Positions 1 to 7,891 of a stretch of DNA of 47,363 nt are shown here, piece by piece (position 1 is the first letter of the stretch; every line of letters begins with the position of its first letter). This stretch comes from Candidatus Rokuibacteriota bacterium. Lineage in GTDB: Bacteria > Methylomirabilota > Methylomirabilia > Rokubacteriales > CSP1-6. Location: NCBI GenBank assembly GCA_016179965.1, contig JACPCF010000015.1, forward strand, positions 1 to 47,363, in the 5' to 3' direction. The position numbers and the translations under genes are program-made. The notes under the pieces are model-generated. The model was not told the origin of the DNA, did not search any database, and saw only the letters and a program-made list of their open reading frames with translations.

Positions 1-68
1 GCGGGGGCCGCGCTCACCCAGAGCGCGGCGCCGATGACGAGGGCGATGGCTGACAGCCGCTTCAGCAT
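1..68 (-). CDS. Start of a secreted protein (partial, runs off the window)
   Basis: Only the first 22 codons are present, starting with ATG at position 68 directly after the stop codon of the crotonase gene at 69-71. The peptide begins MLKRLSAIALVIGAALWVSA: a short basic start, a hydrophobic core and small residues, which is the layout of a Sec signal peptide. The mature part lies outside the window, so its function is unknown. The zero-base spacing to the upstream gene on the same strand suggests the same transcript as moeA-tldD-crotonase. Confidence 0.6.
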   Translation of the reverse strand, partial: MLKRLSAIALVIGAALWVSAAP

Positions 69-839
69 CTAGATGCGCTCGAAGGATCCGTGACGGCCGG
101 CCCCCGTGGCGAAGCGGGTGGCGCCAGCCCGCGCCTCCTCCACGAGGGGGCGATACCCCCCGCGGCCCTCGAGCCTCAGCGCCTCCGCCAGGTCGAAGTC
201 CCATTGGCGGTGGGCGGACATCCGGTCGGCCCGGAGGCAGATCTGGGGGAAGCGCGCGATCTCGCGCGCGAGCTTCTGGGCCTCGGCGCGCGCCTGGCCC
301 TTGGGGACCACGCGGTTGGCGAGCCCCCATTGAAGCGCCTCCGCCGCGCCCACGGGTCGGCCGGTAAGGATCATGTCGAGCGCGCGGCTCAAGCCGATCA
401 GCCGCGGGAGGCGGATGGTGCCGCCATCAATGAGCGGCACCCCCCAGCGCCGGCAGAAGACGCCGAACTGAGCGTCCTCCTCCATGACCCGGAGGTCGCA
501 CCAGAGCGCCAGCTCCAGGCCCCCGGCAACCGCGTAGCCGTCCACGGCCGCGATGACGGGCTTGCTCAAGAGCATCCGGCTGGGGCCCATTGGCCCGTCT
601 CCCTCGAGCTCGGATGGATCGCGGAGGCCACGGGCCGCGAGAGCCTTCAGGTCATACCCTGCGCAGAAGCAGCCGCCGGCGCCGCAGAGCACCACCGCCA
701 GCGCGTCGCCATCCGCCTCGGATGCCCGGAACGCCTCGCGCAGCGCAGCCGCAGTCTCGGGGTCCACCGCGTTCCGCGCCTCGGGTCGGTTGATGATGAC
801 CGTGGTGACGGGACCGTCCTTTTCGACCAGGACTTTCAT
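69..839 (-). CDS. Enoyl-CoA hydratase/isomerase family protein (crotonase fold)
   Basis: Crotonase-superfamily protein of 256 residues; such enzymes act on acyl-CoA thioesters in the cytosol. The oxyanion-hole segments are visible: CFCAGYDLKAL near residues 57-67 and AVAGGLELALWCDLRV near 103-118. The first catalytic Glu (E109) is kept. The second hydratase Glu position reads FGVFCRRWGVPL and has no Glu, so ordinary 2-enoyl-CoA hydration is doubtful and isomerase, hydrolase or other crotonase chemistry is possible. The start at 839 was chosen because AAGGAG lies about 9 bases upstream and the protein then begins MKVLVEKDGP in the usual way; an upstream ATG at 878 would overlap tldD. Lies third in a moeA-tldD-crotonase run. 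Confidence 0.85.
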   Translation of the reverse strand: MKVLVEKDGPVTTVIINRPEARNAVDPETAAALREAFRASEADGDALAVVLCGAGGCFCAGYDLKALAARGLRDPSELEGDGPMGPSRMLLSKPVIAAVDGYAVAGGLELALWCDLRVMEEDAQFGVFCRRWGVPLIDGGTIRLPRLIGLSRALDMILTGRPVGAAEALQWGLANRVVPKGQARAEAQKLAREIARFPQICLRADRMSAHRQWDFDLAEALRLEGRGGYRPLVEEARAGATRFATGAGRHGSFERI

Positions 840-858
840 GGGACGAGGCTCCTTCCTC

Positions 859-2442
859 TCAATCCATTGCGCCGACAACGGGGCCCGTGAGCCGCGCGCG
901 GCTCCGCATCGTCGGGCCGCCGTTGCCCAGCTTCTTGGTCTGCATGGGCTGGCCCTTGCCGCAGTTGGGGATGGGGTAGAGGCGGAAGTCCGACCCCACC
1001 GCGTCCACCTTCATCAGGTAGTCTTTCGTGTCGGCCATGATGCCGCCGTCCCGGTAGAGCTGGCCGAGCTGGCCGTTGCGGATCTCGTAGACCTTGCGCG
1101 CGGAGATGCGGAAGTTCTCGCGGCTCTCGGCGATGGAGGGGATCCGGTGCCCCACGAGGTAGTAGCCGTGATCCACCTCCGCGAGGATGTCGCGCGCGTG
1201 GCGGTCGCCCCGGTCGAAGACCGTGTTGGACATGCGGATCAGCGGGACCAGGGAGGAGTCGGTGGCCTTCCAATGGCCGTTCGGGTCGCCCCCGAAGATC
1301 GCTGCCGTCTGCCGGCTGTTCATGAATCCCTTGAAGATCCCTCGGTCGATGTGGACCACGCGCTTGGCCGGCGTGCCCTCGTGGTCGTACGTGTAGTGGC
1401 CGTAGCCGGGCAGCGAGGGGTCCGAGTACGCGGTGACCAGGGGAGAGGCGACGGGCTTGCCGATCTGATGCTCGTCGAGGGTCCGCAGCAGCCAGGAGCG
1501 GCCGGCGTAGGCCGTCTCCATTTTGAGGACGCGATCCAACTCCACGGGGTGGCCGATGATCTCGTGGGAGACGAGCGTGTTGTAGTGCGGGTCCGTCACC
1601 ACCACCACCTCCCGGTCGGTAGAGGGAAGGGCGGGGGCGTTGGCCAGCTCCACGGCCTCCCGCGCCAGGTCGAGCGAAAACCGGACGAAGGGCGGGAACG
1701 TCATGAACGGCTCGTTCACCCCGCGGTCGAGGATCTCCCACCCGCGCTGGTGGCCCAGGACGTCGTAGAGCTCCTGGCTCGTCCCGTTCGAGACGGCGAC
1801 GACGTAGCACATGCCCTGGGTCAGGGCGAAGCCCTGGTCGATCAGCGCCCCCTCGGAAGAGGCGAAGAGCTCGCGGGAGAGCTGGGTCATGGTGGAGATG
1901 AAGTTGTACTTCACGTGGTCGTGGATGCCGCCCACCTGTCGCGAGACGTCGGTCGTGTATCTCACCATCTCGGCGAGGCTCACCGAACGGGGATCAACCT
2001 CATATTCCGCCGGAACAACGTCCTGCCTCACCTGGATCGGGTGGAGGCGCGTGTCCGTCAGCGAGTCGCCGAGGCTTCCGAACTTCTCCCTGACCGTCGC
2101 CTTCAGCTCGCCGTTGGCCATGGCGCGGCGGTAGGCCCTTTCGATGCCTCCCTTCAAGGTCTTCTCGAGCGAATCCAGGTCGGCGGCGCCGAGGGATTGG
2201 CCGAAGTAGCCGGGCCCCACCATGCGCTCGCCGGCCAGGACGCGGATCCCGAAAGAGAAGCCGTAATCCTCGCCCGAGAACTTGCTGGCGCCGTTCTCGG
2301 CGGCCGCCGCTTTGCCCTCCGCCACTTCGAGCCTGACGTCGCAGTAGCGGAGGTGGGCCAGGCTTCGGGAATGGACGGTGGCGAGGTGGCGAACCATCTC
2401 TTTGACATCGTCGATGAGGGCGATAGTGATCTTCTTAGGCAT
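859..2442 (-). CDS. tldD: TldD/PmbA family metalloprotease
   Basis: TldD-type zinc protease of 527 residues. In E. coli TldD and TldE form a heterodimer that degrades unfolded peptides and matures modified peptides such as microcin B17. The metal site HEIIGH (HExxxH) sits at residues 293-298 in a conserved TldD context (SHEIIGHPVELDRVL). The C-terminus has the family-typical glycine-rich GNGGPTM segment. A GGAG stretch precedes the ATG by about 8 bases, and the start overlaps the moeA stop by 8 bases, implying translational coupling. No TldE/PmbA partner gene is in the window. The function is inferred from family; the substrate here is unknown. Confidence 0.9.
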   Translation of the reverse strand: MPKKITIALIDDVKEMVRHLATVHSRSLAHLRYCDVRLEVAEGKAAAAENGASKFSGEDYGFSFGIRVLAGERMVGPGYFGQSLGAADLDSLEKTLKGGIERAYRRAMANGELKATVREKFGSLGDSLTDTRLHPIQVRQDVVPAEYEVDPRSVSLAEMVRYTTDVSRQVGGIHDHVKYNFISTMTQLSRELFASSEGALIDQGFALTQGMCYVVAVSNGTSQELYDVLGHQRGWEILDRGVNEPFMTFPPFVRFSLDLAREAVELANAPALPSTDREVVVVTDPHYNTLVSHEIIGHPVELDRVLKMETAYAGRSWLLRTLDEHQIGKPVASPLVTAYSDPSLPGYGHYTYDHEGTPAKRVVHIDRGIFKGFMNSRQTAAIFGGDPNGHWKATDSSLVPLIRMSNTVFDRGDRHARDILAEVDHGYYLVGHRIPSIAESRENFRISARKVYEIRNGQLGQLYRDGGIMADTKDYLMKVDAVGSDFRLYPIPNCGKGQPMQTKKLGNGGPTMRSRARLTGPVVGAMD

Positions 2443-3643
2443 GCGGGTCTCCGAATGGCTCGACCAGGACGATCTCGCCGGGTTTCACGTCGCCACGCTC
2501 TTCCTCGATGACGATGAGACAGTTCCCCGCCACCATCGAAGTGAGGATGCCCGAACCCTGGGGGCCCGTGGTCCTGACTTCCCAGCCCCGGGGCCCGAAC
2601 GTCAGAATGCCGCGCTTGAACTCCCGCCGCCCCGGTTTCTTCCTCATGGGCTCGGCCGCCAGCGCGCGGAACTGGGTCGGGAAAATCTCGCGGCGGCCGG
2701 CCAGCTTCCAGAGCGCCGGGCGGACGAAGAGGAGAAAGGTCAGCATGGAGGCCACGGGGTTGCCCGGCAGGCCGAAGAAGAGCGCCTCGCCGATCCGGCC
2801 GACGGCCAGCGGCCGCCCGGGCTGCATGGCCACCTGCCAGAAGTCGATGCCCCCGATCTCGCCGAGCACGTCCTTGACGAGATCGTAGATCCCGACCGAG
2901 ACACCGCCCGAGGTCAGCACGAGGTCGGCCGCGCGGCCGGCCTCGAGGAGCCTCGCCCGGAGCTCATCGCGCACGTCGGGGACGATGCCGAAATCCATCG
3001 CCGCACCGCCGGCCTGCTCGACGAGACCCCGGAGCGAGAACCGGTTCGAGTCGTAAATCTGGCCGGGCTTGCGGGGCTCGCCGGGCTCCGCCACCTCGTC
3101 GCCCGTCGAGAGGATCGCCACGCGCACCTTCTGTCGCACGAGGACTTGGGGGAAGCCAAGCGAGGCGATGACCCCCAACTCCTGAGGGCGGAGGACGGTG
3201 CCGGCGCTGATGACGACCGCGCCGGCCCGAACGTCCTCGCCGCTGAGGCGGACGTTCGCGCCCCGGGCGATCGCCGGCACTTTGACCTGGTCGCCGGCGC
3301 GCTCGACCAGTTCCTGGGGGACCACGGCGCCGGTGCCCGCCGGCACCGGCGCCCCCGTCATGATGCGGACCGCCTGTCCCGGCTTGACCGTGCCGTCGAA
3401 GACCGAGCCGGCGGGGAGGTCGGCGATGACGTGGAGGGTGGCAGTACCCGCGGCCGGAATGTCTGAGCCCGCCACAGCGTAGCCGTCCACGGCCGAGTTG
3501 TCGGCGGGCGGCACGTCGAACGGCGCCCTGAGGTCGTCGGCCAGAACCCGGCCCAGCGCCTGAGCGACGGGGATGAGTTCCGGAGAGGTGACCGAGGTGA
3601 CCTGGGCCAGGATGTGGGCTTGCCCCTCCCCGACCGAGATCAT
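2435..3643 (-). CDS. moeA: Molybdopterin molybdenumtransferase MoeA
   Basis: MoeA inserts molybdate into adenylylated molybdopterin to give the Mo cofactor. The 402-residue protein shows the family order: an N-terminal domain with VDGYAVAGSDIPAAGTATL, then PGQAVRIMTGAPVPAGTGAV, then the MoCF-like domain with LVLTSGGVSVGIYDLVKDVL and PGRPLAVGRIG, and FFGLPGNPVAS. The frame is open far upstream of 3643, but homology starts at MISVGEGQAH, where an ATG sits 6 bases behind a TATAAT hexamer. Mo-hydroxylase subunits at the right end of this window would need this cofactor. Confidence 0.93.
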   Translation of the reverse strand: MISVGEGQAHILAQVTSVTSPELIPVAQALGRVLADDLRAPFDVPPADNSAVDGYAVAGSDIPAAGTATLHVIADLPAGSVFDGTVKPGQAVRIMTGAPVPAGTGAVVPQELVERAGDQVKVPAIARGANVRLSGEDVRAGAVVISAGTVLRPQELGVIASLGFPQVLVRQKVRVAILSTGDEVAEPGEPRKPGQIYDSNRFSLRGLVEQAGGAAMDFGIVPDVRDELRARLLEAGRAADLVLTSGGVSVGIYDLVKDVLGEIGGIDFWQVAMQPGRPLAVGRIGEALFFGLPGNPVASMLTFLLFVRPALWKLAGRREIFPTQFRALAAEPMRKKPGRREFKRGILTFGPRGWEVRTTGPQGSGILTSMVAGNCLIVIEEERGDVKPGEIVLVEPFGDPHA

Positions 3644-3649
3644 GGCGTC

Positions 3650-3655
3650 ATTATA
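3650..3655 (-). promoter_or_regulatory. -10 element placed for a leaderless moeA mRNA
   Basis: A perfect TATAAT on the minus strand ends 6 bases before the moeA ATG at 3643. Transcription normally starts about 7 bases after a -10 hexamer, so the mRNA would begin at or next to the ATG and carry no Shine-Dalgarno sequence. No convincing -35 was seen. The spacing is read from the sequence; leaderless translation is inferred. Confidence 0.5.
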
Positions 3656-3690
3656 CCCCAGCGGTTTTTGGTGTGCGCGGAGGCCTCTGC

Positions 3691-3696
3691 TATAGT
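3691..3696 (+). promoter_or_regulatory. Candidate -10 element (TATAGT) for the RDD protein gene
   Basis: TATAGT lies 16 bases upstream of the ATG at 3713 and would give a leader of roughly 10 bases. It diverges from the moeA -10 about 40 bases away, so this short gap would hold two back-to-back promoters. No clear -35 is visible. Confidence 0.35.
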
Positions 3697-3712
3697 GCGT
3701 CCTAGTTGAGCT

Positions 3713-4792
3713 ATGGCTCAGACCTGTCCGAAGTGCGGTTACGCCCAGGTGGAGGCGGACGAGTGCCCGCGCTGCCGCGTCATCGTCTCGCGGTACCGCG
3801 CCTACCTCGACAAACTCGGCCAGCAGCCGGCAGCGCCTGGGCCGCCGGCGCCGCCGCCGAGCCCCGGGGCCGCGCCGCCGCCACCTCCGGTGGCTGGCGG
3901 GATCTGGCCCGAAGGAAGCCCGGCCGGCTTCTGGATCCGCGCCGCGGCGCTGGTTGTTGACTCGTTCGTCCTCCAGGCGGTGTTTCTGCCCTTTCAGCTC
4001 CTGATCTACTACCCGACGCTGCTGGCCGGCGGCATCGGTCGGGGGCCCGACCCGGCTCGGCTCATCGCGGTGAACGCGGGGTACTTCGTGGTCGCGATCG
4101 CGGTCTCCGCGGGTTACGCCGTGTGGATGCACGGGAAGTACGGGCAAACCCTCGGCAAGATAGCGACCGGGGTGAAAGTGGTCCAGGTGAACGGGGAACC
4201 GATCGGCTACGGGCGCGCCCTGGGTCGCTGGCTCGGCTTGTTCCTGTCCACCATCACGCTGGGCATCGGCTACCTCATGGCGGGGGTCCGCTCCGACAAG
4301 CGCTCCCTCCACGATCTCGTGGCCGGAACGCGGGTGATGAAGGTCAGCCGTCCGTGGCTGGAGGGGAAGCCCGCCGGCTTCTGGATGCGGTTTGCGGCCC
4401 TGGGAATCGACTGGCAAGCGCTGTCTCTGCTGGCGGTGCCGGTCGGGATCGTCGCGGCCATCGTCATTCCCCTGTCGGTTGCGACGGGGAGGCGGACGGC
4501 AGGGGCCGCGGCCGTCATCACCTCGGCGCTGTTTCTCGTGGCATTCGTGATCGGCTACGGCATCTGGATGCACGGCAAGTGGGGGCAGACCCTCGGCAAG
4601 ATGGCGCTCGGCATGAAGGTCGTGCGCGTGGACGGGAGCCCCTTGGGCTACGGTGGCGCCTTCCTCCGCTGGATCGGCAGCGTGCTCTCGGCGCTTATTC
4701 TCTTCATCGGCTACATCATGGCCGGCCTCAGATCCGACAAGCGGGCCCTCCACGATCTCGTGGCCGGGAGCCGGGTCACCTACATCCGCTGA
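3713..4792 (+). CDS. Zinc-ribbon protein with two tandem RDD membrane domains
   Basis: The 359-residue protein starts with a small zinc ribbon (CPKCGY about residues 5-10, CPRC about 19-22), continues through a Pro/Ala/Gly linker, and then has two RDD domains. Each domain begins GFWxRxAALxxD, has hydrophobic segments, and ends in a WMHGKxGQTLGK stretch and a RSDKRxLHDLVAGxRV box. The two halves are strikingly similar, indicating an internal duplication. RDD proteins are poorly understood integral membrane proteins, some linked to transport or stress. Cytoplasmic-membrane location is inferred from the hydrophobic segments. The start is fixed by the ATG immediately before the zinc ribbon. Confidence 0.85.
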   Translation: MAQTCPKCGYAQVEADECPRCRVIVSRYRAYLDKLGQQPAAPGPPAPPPSPGAAPPPPPVAGGIWPEGSPAGFWIRAAALVVDSFVLQAVFLPFQLLIYYPTLLAGGIGRGPDPARLIAVNAGYFVVAIAVSAGYAVWMHGKYGQTLGKIATGVKVVQVNGEPIGYGRALGRWLGLFLSTITLGIGYLMAGVRSDKRSLHDLVAGTRVMKVSRPWLEGKPAGFWMRFAALGIDWQALSLLAVPVGIVAAIVIPLSVATGRRTAGAAAVITSALFLVAFVIGYGIWMHGKWGQTLGKMALGMKVVRVDGSPLGYGGAFLRWIGSVLSALILFIGYIMAGLRSDKRALHDLVAGSRVTYIR

Positions 4793-4805
4793 TCGCCCGC
4801 CGTGC

Positions 4806-4811
4806 TATACT
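4806..4811 (+). promoter_or_regulatory. -10 element placed for a leaderless DUF309 mRNA
   Basis: TATACT ends 7 bases before the GTG at 4819. The gap to the preceding gene is only 26 bases and no ribosome-binding site is visible, so the transcript would start at the GTG. This mirrors the moeA arrangement. Confidence 0.45.
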
Positions 4812-4818
4812 CCGGGCG

Positions 4819-5397
4819 GTGGCGCTGCCGCTCCCACTTCGAAACCGCCTGGCCGAATTGATCCTGGACTCCCTGCACGACCCCAAGGCCCGGAGCGCGC
4901 TCGGGGCGCTCGCCCGCTTCTGCGGCGAGCCCGAAGACGCCCCGGCGCCGCCCGAGGTCGTCGCCGAATTCCCAGCGGCCCTCAGGCGGGAGCACCATCG
5001 GTTCAGAAAGGAGCTCTGCGAGCGGACGCTGCGCGCCTGGGGCGTCGTGCGGGACCGGCCGCTGGCGGCGTCCGACCCCGGGCTCCCCGCAGCGCTGGAT
5101 CAGGCGACCGATCTCTTCGACGCGGGGCTCTACTTCGAGGTGCACGAGTTGCTGGAGCCTTACTGGATGCGGGCGGGGGGCGCCACGCGCGAGGCGCTTC
5201 AGGGGCTCATCCAGATCGCCGTCGGGTTCCAGCATCTCGTGAACGGGAACCTCGAAGGAGCGCGGATGCTCTTAGAGGAAGGGAGCGCGAAGGCAGAGGG
5301 GAAGCGGCTCGAGGGGCGGGATCTGAGCGGCTTCGCCCGCGCCGTCCGTGTCGCCGTGGCCTTTGCAGTATTTCCCCGCTTCCCGCGCGGAGGCTGA
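4819..5397 (+). CDS. DUF309 domain protein
   Basis: A 192-residue protein. Its C-terminal half carries the DUF309 signature: FDAGLYFEVHELLEPYW, followed by REALQGLIQIAVGFQHLVNG. The Glu/His-rich helix (YFEVHELLE) and the second helix with Q and H residues resemble a metal-binding helical bundle, but the family has no established reaction. The frame is open well upstream; GTG at 4819 was chosen because it follows TATACT by 7 bases and the residues before it are antisense-like Arg-rich translation of the RDD gene. The stop is 1 base before the next ATG, so it is likely co-transcribed with the ornithine-cyclodeaminase-family gene. Confidence 0.75.
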   Translation: MALPLPLRNRLAELILDSLHDPKARSALGALARFCGEPEDAPAPPEVVAEFPAALRREHHRFRKELCERTLRAWGVVRDRPLAASDPGLPAALDQATDLFDAGLYFEVHELLEPYWMRAGGATREALQGLIQIAVGFQHLVNGNLEGARMLLEEGSAKAEGKRLEGRDLSGFARAVRVAVAFAVFPRFPRGG

Positions 5398-5398
5398 G

Positions 5399-6364
5399 AT
5401 GGGCCGCGTGCGTCTGCTGACGGAATCAGAGGTGGCGACGCTGCTGACGATGTCGCTGGCGCTGGAGACGGTGGAGTCGGTCTTCCGCTGGCAGACGGCC
5501 GGCCAGACCGTGAACAAGCCGCGGGTGAGGCTCCGCGCTCCCAAGGGGCTTCTCCAGGTGATGCCCGCGGTGGTGCCGGAGGTCGGGGCCATGGGGCTCA
5601 AGGCGTACACCGTGGTCGCGGGGCGCGTGCGCTTCGTGGTGCTCCTCTTCAGCACCGAGACGGGCGAGGCGATCGGGATCTTGGAGGCGGATCGCCTCGG
5701 CCAGGTCCGCACCGGGGCGGCCAGTGGCGTGGCGACGAAGCACCTGGCGCGCCCCGACGCCGACGTGGTGGGCTGCTACGGCACGGGCTACCAGGCCGAG
5801 ACCCAGCTCGAGGCGATCTCTTCCGTAAGAAAGATCCGGCGGATCCAGGTCTATGGCCGGGACCCCGAGCGCCGTCAGCGGTTCGTCCGCACCATGGAGG
5901 AGCGCCTGAAGCTGCCGGTGGTGGCCGTGGAGCGGCCGGAGGCGGCGGCGCGCGGGGCCCTCATTCTCGTGACGATCACCAATTCGAAGACGCCGGTGCT
6001 CCAGGGGATCTGGGTCGAGCCCGGCGCCCACATCAACGCCGCCGGCTCAAACGCCCTCGACCGCGCCGAGCTGGACGTGGAAGCCGTCCGCCGCGCCGCG
6101 CTCGTTGTGGCCGATTCCCGGGAGCAGGCGCAGATCGAGTGCGGCGACCTGGTCGAACCCGTGAAGCAGGGCATCATCACGTGGGAGCGGGTGCACGAGC
6201 TCGGGGAAATCGTCGCCGGCAAGCGCCCTGGTCGGCTGTCACCCGAGGCCATCACGCTCTTCGAGTCCCAGGGGCTCGCCATGCAGGACGTCGCGGTGGG
6301 CGCCCGCCTGCTGGATTTAGCGCGCGCCAAGTCGATTGGCCGCGAGATCGAGTTCGGAGCGTGA
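5399..6364 (+). CDS. Ornithine cyclodeaminase/mu-crystallin family protein
   Basis: NAD(P)-dependent enzyme family covering ornithine cyclodeaminase, alanine dehydrogenase-like and ketimine reductase proteins; the precise substrate cannot be read here. The 321-residue protein has the nucleotide-binding stretch VVGCYGTGYQAETQLEAI and the family-typical EPGAHINAAGSNALDRAELD. An in-frame start lies 17 codons upstream, but the ATG at 5399 follows GGAGG and gives the normal N-terminus MGRVRLLTESEV. It sits 1 base after the DUF309 stop and 1 base before the next gene. Confidence 0.85.
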   Translation: MGRVRLLTESEVATLLTMSLALETVESVFRWQTAGQTVNKPRVRLRAPKGLLQVMPAVVPEVGAMGLKAYTVVAGRVRFVVLLFSTETGEAIGILEADRLGQVRTGAASGVATKHLARPDADVVGCYGTGYQAETQLEAISSVRKIRRIQVYGRDPERRQRFVRTMEERLKLPVVAVERPEAAARGALILVTITNSKTPVLQGIWVEPGAHINAAGSNALDRAELDVEAVRRAALVVADSREQAQIECGDLVEPVKQGIITWERVHELGEIVAGKRPGRLSPEAITLFESQGLAMQDVAVGARLLDLARAKSIGREIEFGA

Positions 6365-6365
6365 G

Positions 6366-6911
6366 ATGGGCAGACTTTATCTCGTGACCGACGGTGCCGA
6401 GGTCGCCCGCCGCCGGAAGCTCGTGGCGCCGGGGGTCCTCGTCGAGGTGTGGGGCGACCTCTACGACGCGGGCCATTTCTGGATGGGCGAACAGACCAAG
6501 GGATACCTGGACGGCGCAGGGCCGCCGCTTGCGACGAAGAGCATTCTCGATCCCGAGGCGGTCTCGGTCTACTACGGGCCACGCCTCTGCGACGTGGAGT
6601 CGCTGCCGAGCGAGGAGTCGCTGAAGAGCCGCGCGCTCTCGGCCCACGCGATCGGCGTGGCGTGGATCACCTTCGACCAGCTCGGCGAGCGGACGAAATA
6701 CGAGCCGGCCTCGCCGGCCGACCCGATCTTCTACCTCCGCCGCCCCGGCGGCCAGGCCGCCCACGTCTGGCGCCTGTTCAGGGCCAAGGACGAGGCCATC
6801 GTGTATATGGGAGAGTACTATGGCAAGGATTCCGAAGCCCGGGACTGGGCCGAGTCCCTCCCGGTTGGGAGTTTCGACGACCTGGTGGCGCGCTATGGAC
6901 AGAAGAGTTAG
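6366..6911 (+). CDS. Conserved-looking hypothetical protein
   Basis: I do not recognise this 181-residue protein. It begins MGRLYLVTDGAEVARRRKL and is mostly soluble-looking, with no signal peptide or membrane segment. Aromatic and acidic residues are frequent (for example GDLYDAGHFWMGEQTKGYL and YMGEYYGKDSEARDWAE). The ATG at 6366 starts 1 base after the preceding stop, and the gene overlaps the following propeller gene by 17 bases, so it is very likely translated in the same operon. Confidence 0.7.
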   Translation: MGRLYLVTDGAEVARRRKLVAPGVLVEVWGDLYDAGHFWMGEQTKGYLDGAGPPLATKSILDPEAVSVYYGPRLCDVESLPSEESLKSRALSAHAIGVAWITFDQLGERTKYEPASPADPIFYLRRPGGQAAHVWRLFRAKDEAIVYMGEYYGKDSEARDWAESLPVGSFDDLVARYGQKS

Positions 6912-7887
6912 CGGCCTCACGCTCGGCCTGTTGGTGCTGCTGGCCGCCTCGGCGGAGGCGGGGGGCTCGTTCTACGGGATCCAGCCAGGGGCGCGGCCCC
7001 AGGTGGAGGGCAGGATCACCGAGTGGAGTGTGCCGACGCCGCAGTTCGCGCGGGATCCGGCGCCGGCTCCCGACGGGAGCATCTGGATCACCGTGATGAA
7101 CGCCGACAGGCTGGCCCGCTTTGACCCCGCCACGAGGCAGTTCAAGGAGTACGACCTGCCGCGCGGCTCACGGCCCCACGGCGCGCTCGTGGATCGGGAG
7201 GGCCAGGTCTGGTACACGGGCCACGGCAACGGCAAGATGGGGCGGCTCGATCCCGCGACGGGGAAAATCACCGAATATGCCGCGCCTTCCGGCGGCGATC
7301 CGCACACCCTGGTCCAGGACGGACAAGGGATCATCTGGTTCACGGTGCTGCGGGGCGACCGGATCGGCCGCCTCGATCCCCGGACCGGTCAGATCACGGA
7401 GTACAAAGCGGTAGGCAGCCCGTACGGCATCACCCTCGACACGCAGGGGAACGTCTGGTACTGCGCCTTCGGCGGGAACAAACTTGGAAGGCTCGACCCG
7501 AAGACGGGGAAGGTCACCGAGATCGGGCTCCCCCGCGGGTCCACGCCGCGCCGGATGGCCACGGCCCCTGACGGCATGATCTGGGTCACGCTCTACGGCA
7601 GCGGAAAACTCCTCCGCGTGGATCCCGCGACGCTCGAGATGAAGGAGCACGCCCTCCCCGCCGGCTCCGGCGCGGGGCCATACGCCGTCACCGTGGACGG
7701 GGCCGGCGCCGTCTGGGTCAACGAGTTCTCCGCCGACACGATCGTGCGCCTCGACCCGCGGACCGGAGAGATGCGCGTCTTCAAGATCCCCACGGCCAAC
7801 GCCGGCGTCCGGAAGATGGCGGTGGACGCCCAGGGGCGGCTCTGGTATATGGGGAGCCACAGCGGGAAGCTGGGGGTGATCGAGTAG
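6895..7887 (+). CDS. Secreted beta-propeller protein, virginiamycin B lyase-like
   Basis: The 330-residue protein begins with a signal peptide (MDRRVSGLTLGLLVLLAASA, cleavage probably after AEA). It then repeats a module of roughly 42 residues built on GxIWxT...DRIGRLDPRTGQITEY, at least six times. This is the repeat of streptogramin/virginiamycin B lyase (Vgb) seven-bladed propellers. Most environmental homologues have no proven lyase activity, and the sequence alone does not show antibiotic resistance. ATG at 6895 was chosen because it gives the signal peptide; it overlaps the upstream gene by 17 bases. Confidence 0.8.
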   Translation: MDRRVSGLTLGLLVLLAASAEAGGSFYGIQPGARPQVEGRITEWSVPTPQFARDPAPAPDGSIWITVMNADRLARFDPATRQFKEYDLPRGSRPHGALVDREGQVWYTGHGNGKMGRLDPATGKITEYAAPSGGDPHTLVQDGQGIIWFTVLRGDRIGRLDPRTGQITEYKAVGSPYGITLDTQGNVWYCAFGGNKLGRLDPKTGKVTEIGLPRGSTPRRMATAPDGMIWVTLYGSGKLLRVDPATLEMKEHALPAGSGAGPYAVTVDGAGAVWVNEFSADTIVRLDPRTGEMRVFKIPTANAGVRKMAVDAQGRLWYMGSHSGKLGVIE

Positions 7888-7891
7888 CGCC

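Noticed and set aside
553-2511. A 652-codon plus-strand open frame over the crotonase and tldD
   Set aside because: Antisense shadow of conserved genes; low-complexity Val/Ala/Arg/Asp translation and no recognisable domain.
3644-4753. A 370-codon upstream extension of moeA
   Set aside because: It is antisense to the RDD gene and compositionally unlike MoeA; family homology and the -10 element place the start at 3643.
6895-7887. A streptogramin resistance gene
   Set aside because: The propeller resembles Vgb, but such proteins are common in environmental genomes without lyase activity, and nothing in the context indicates resistance.
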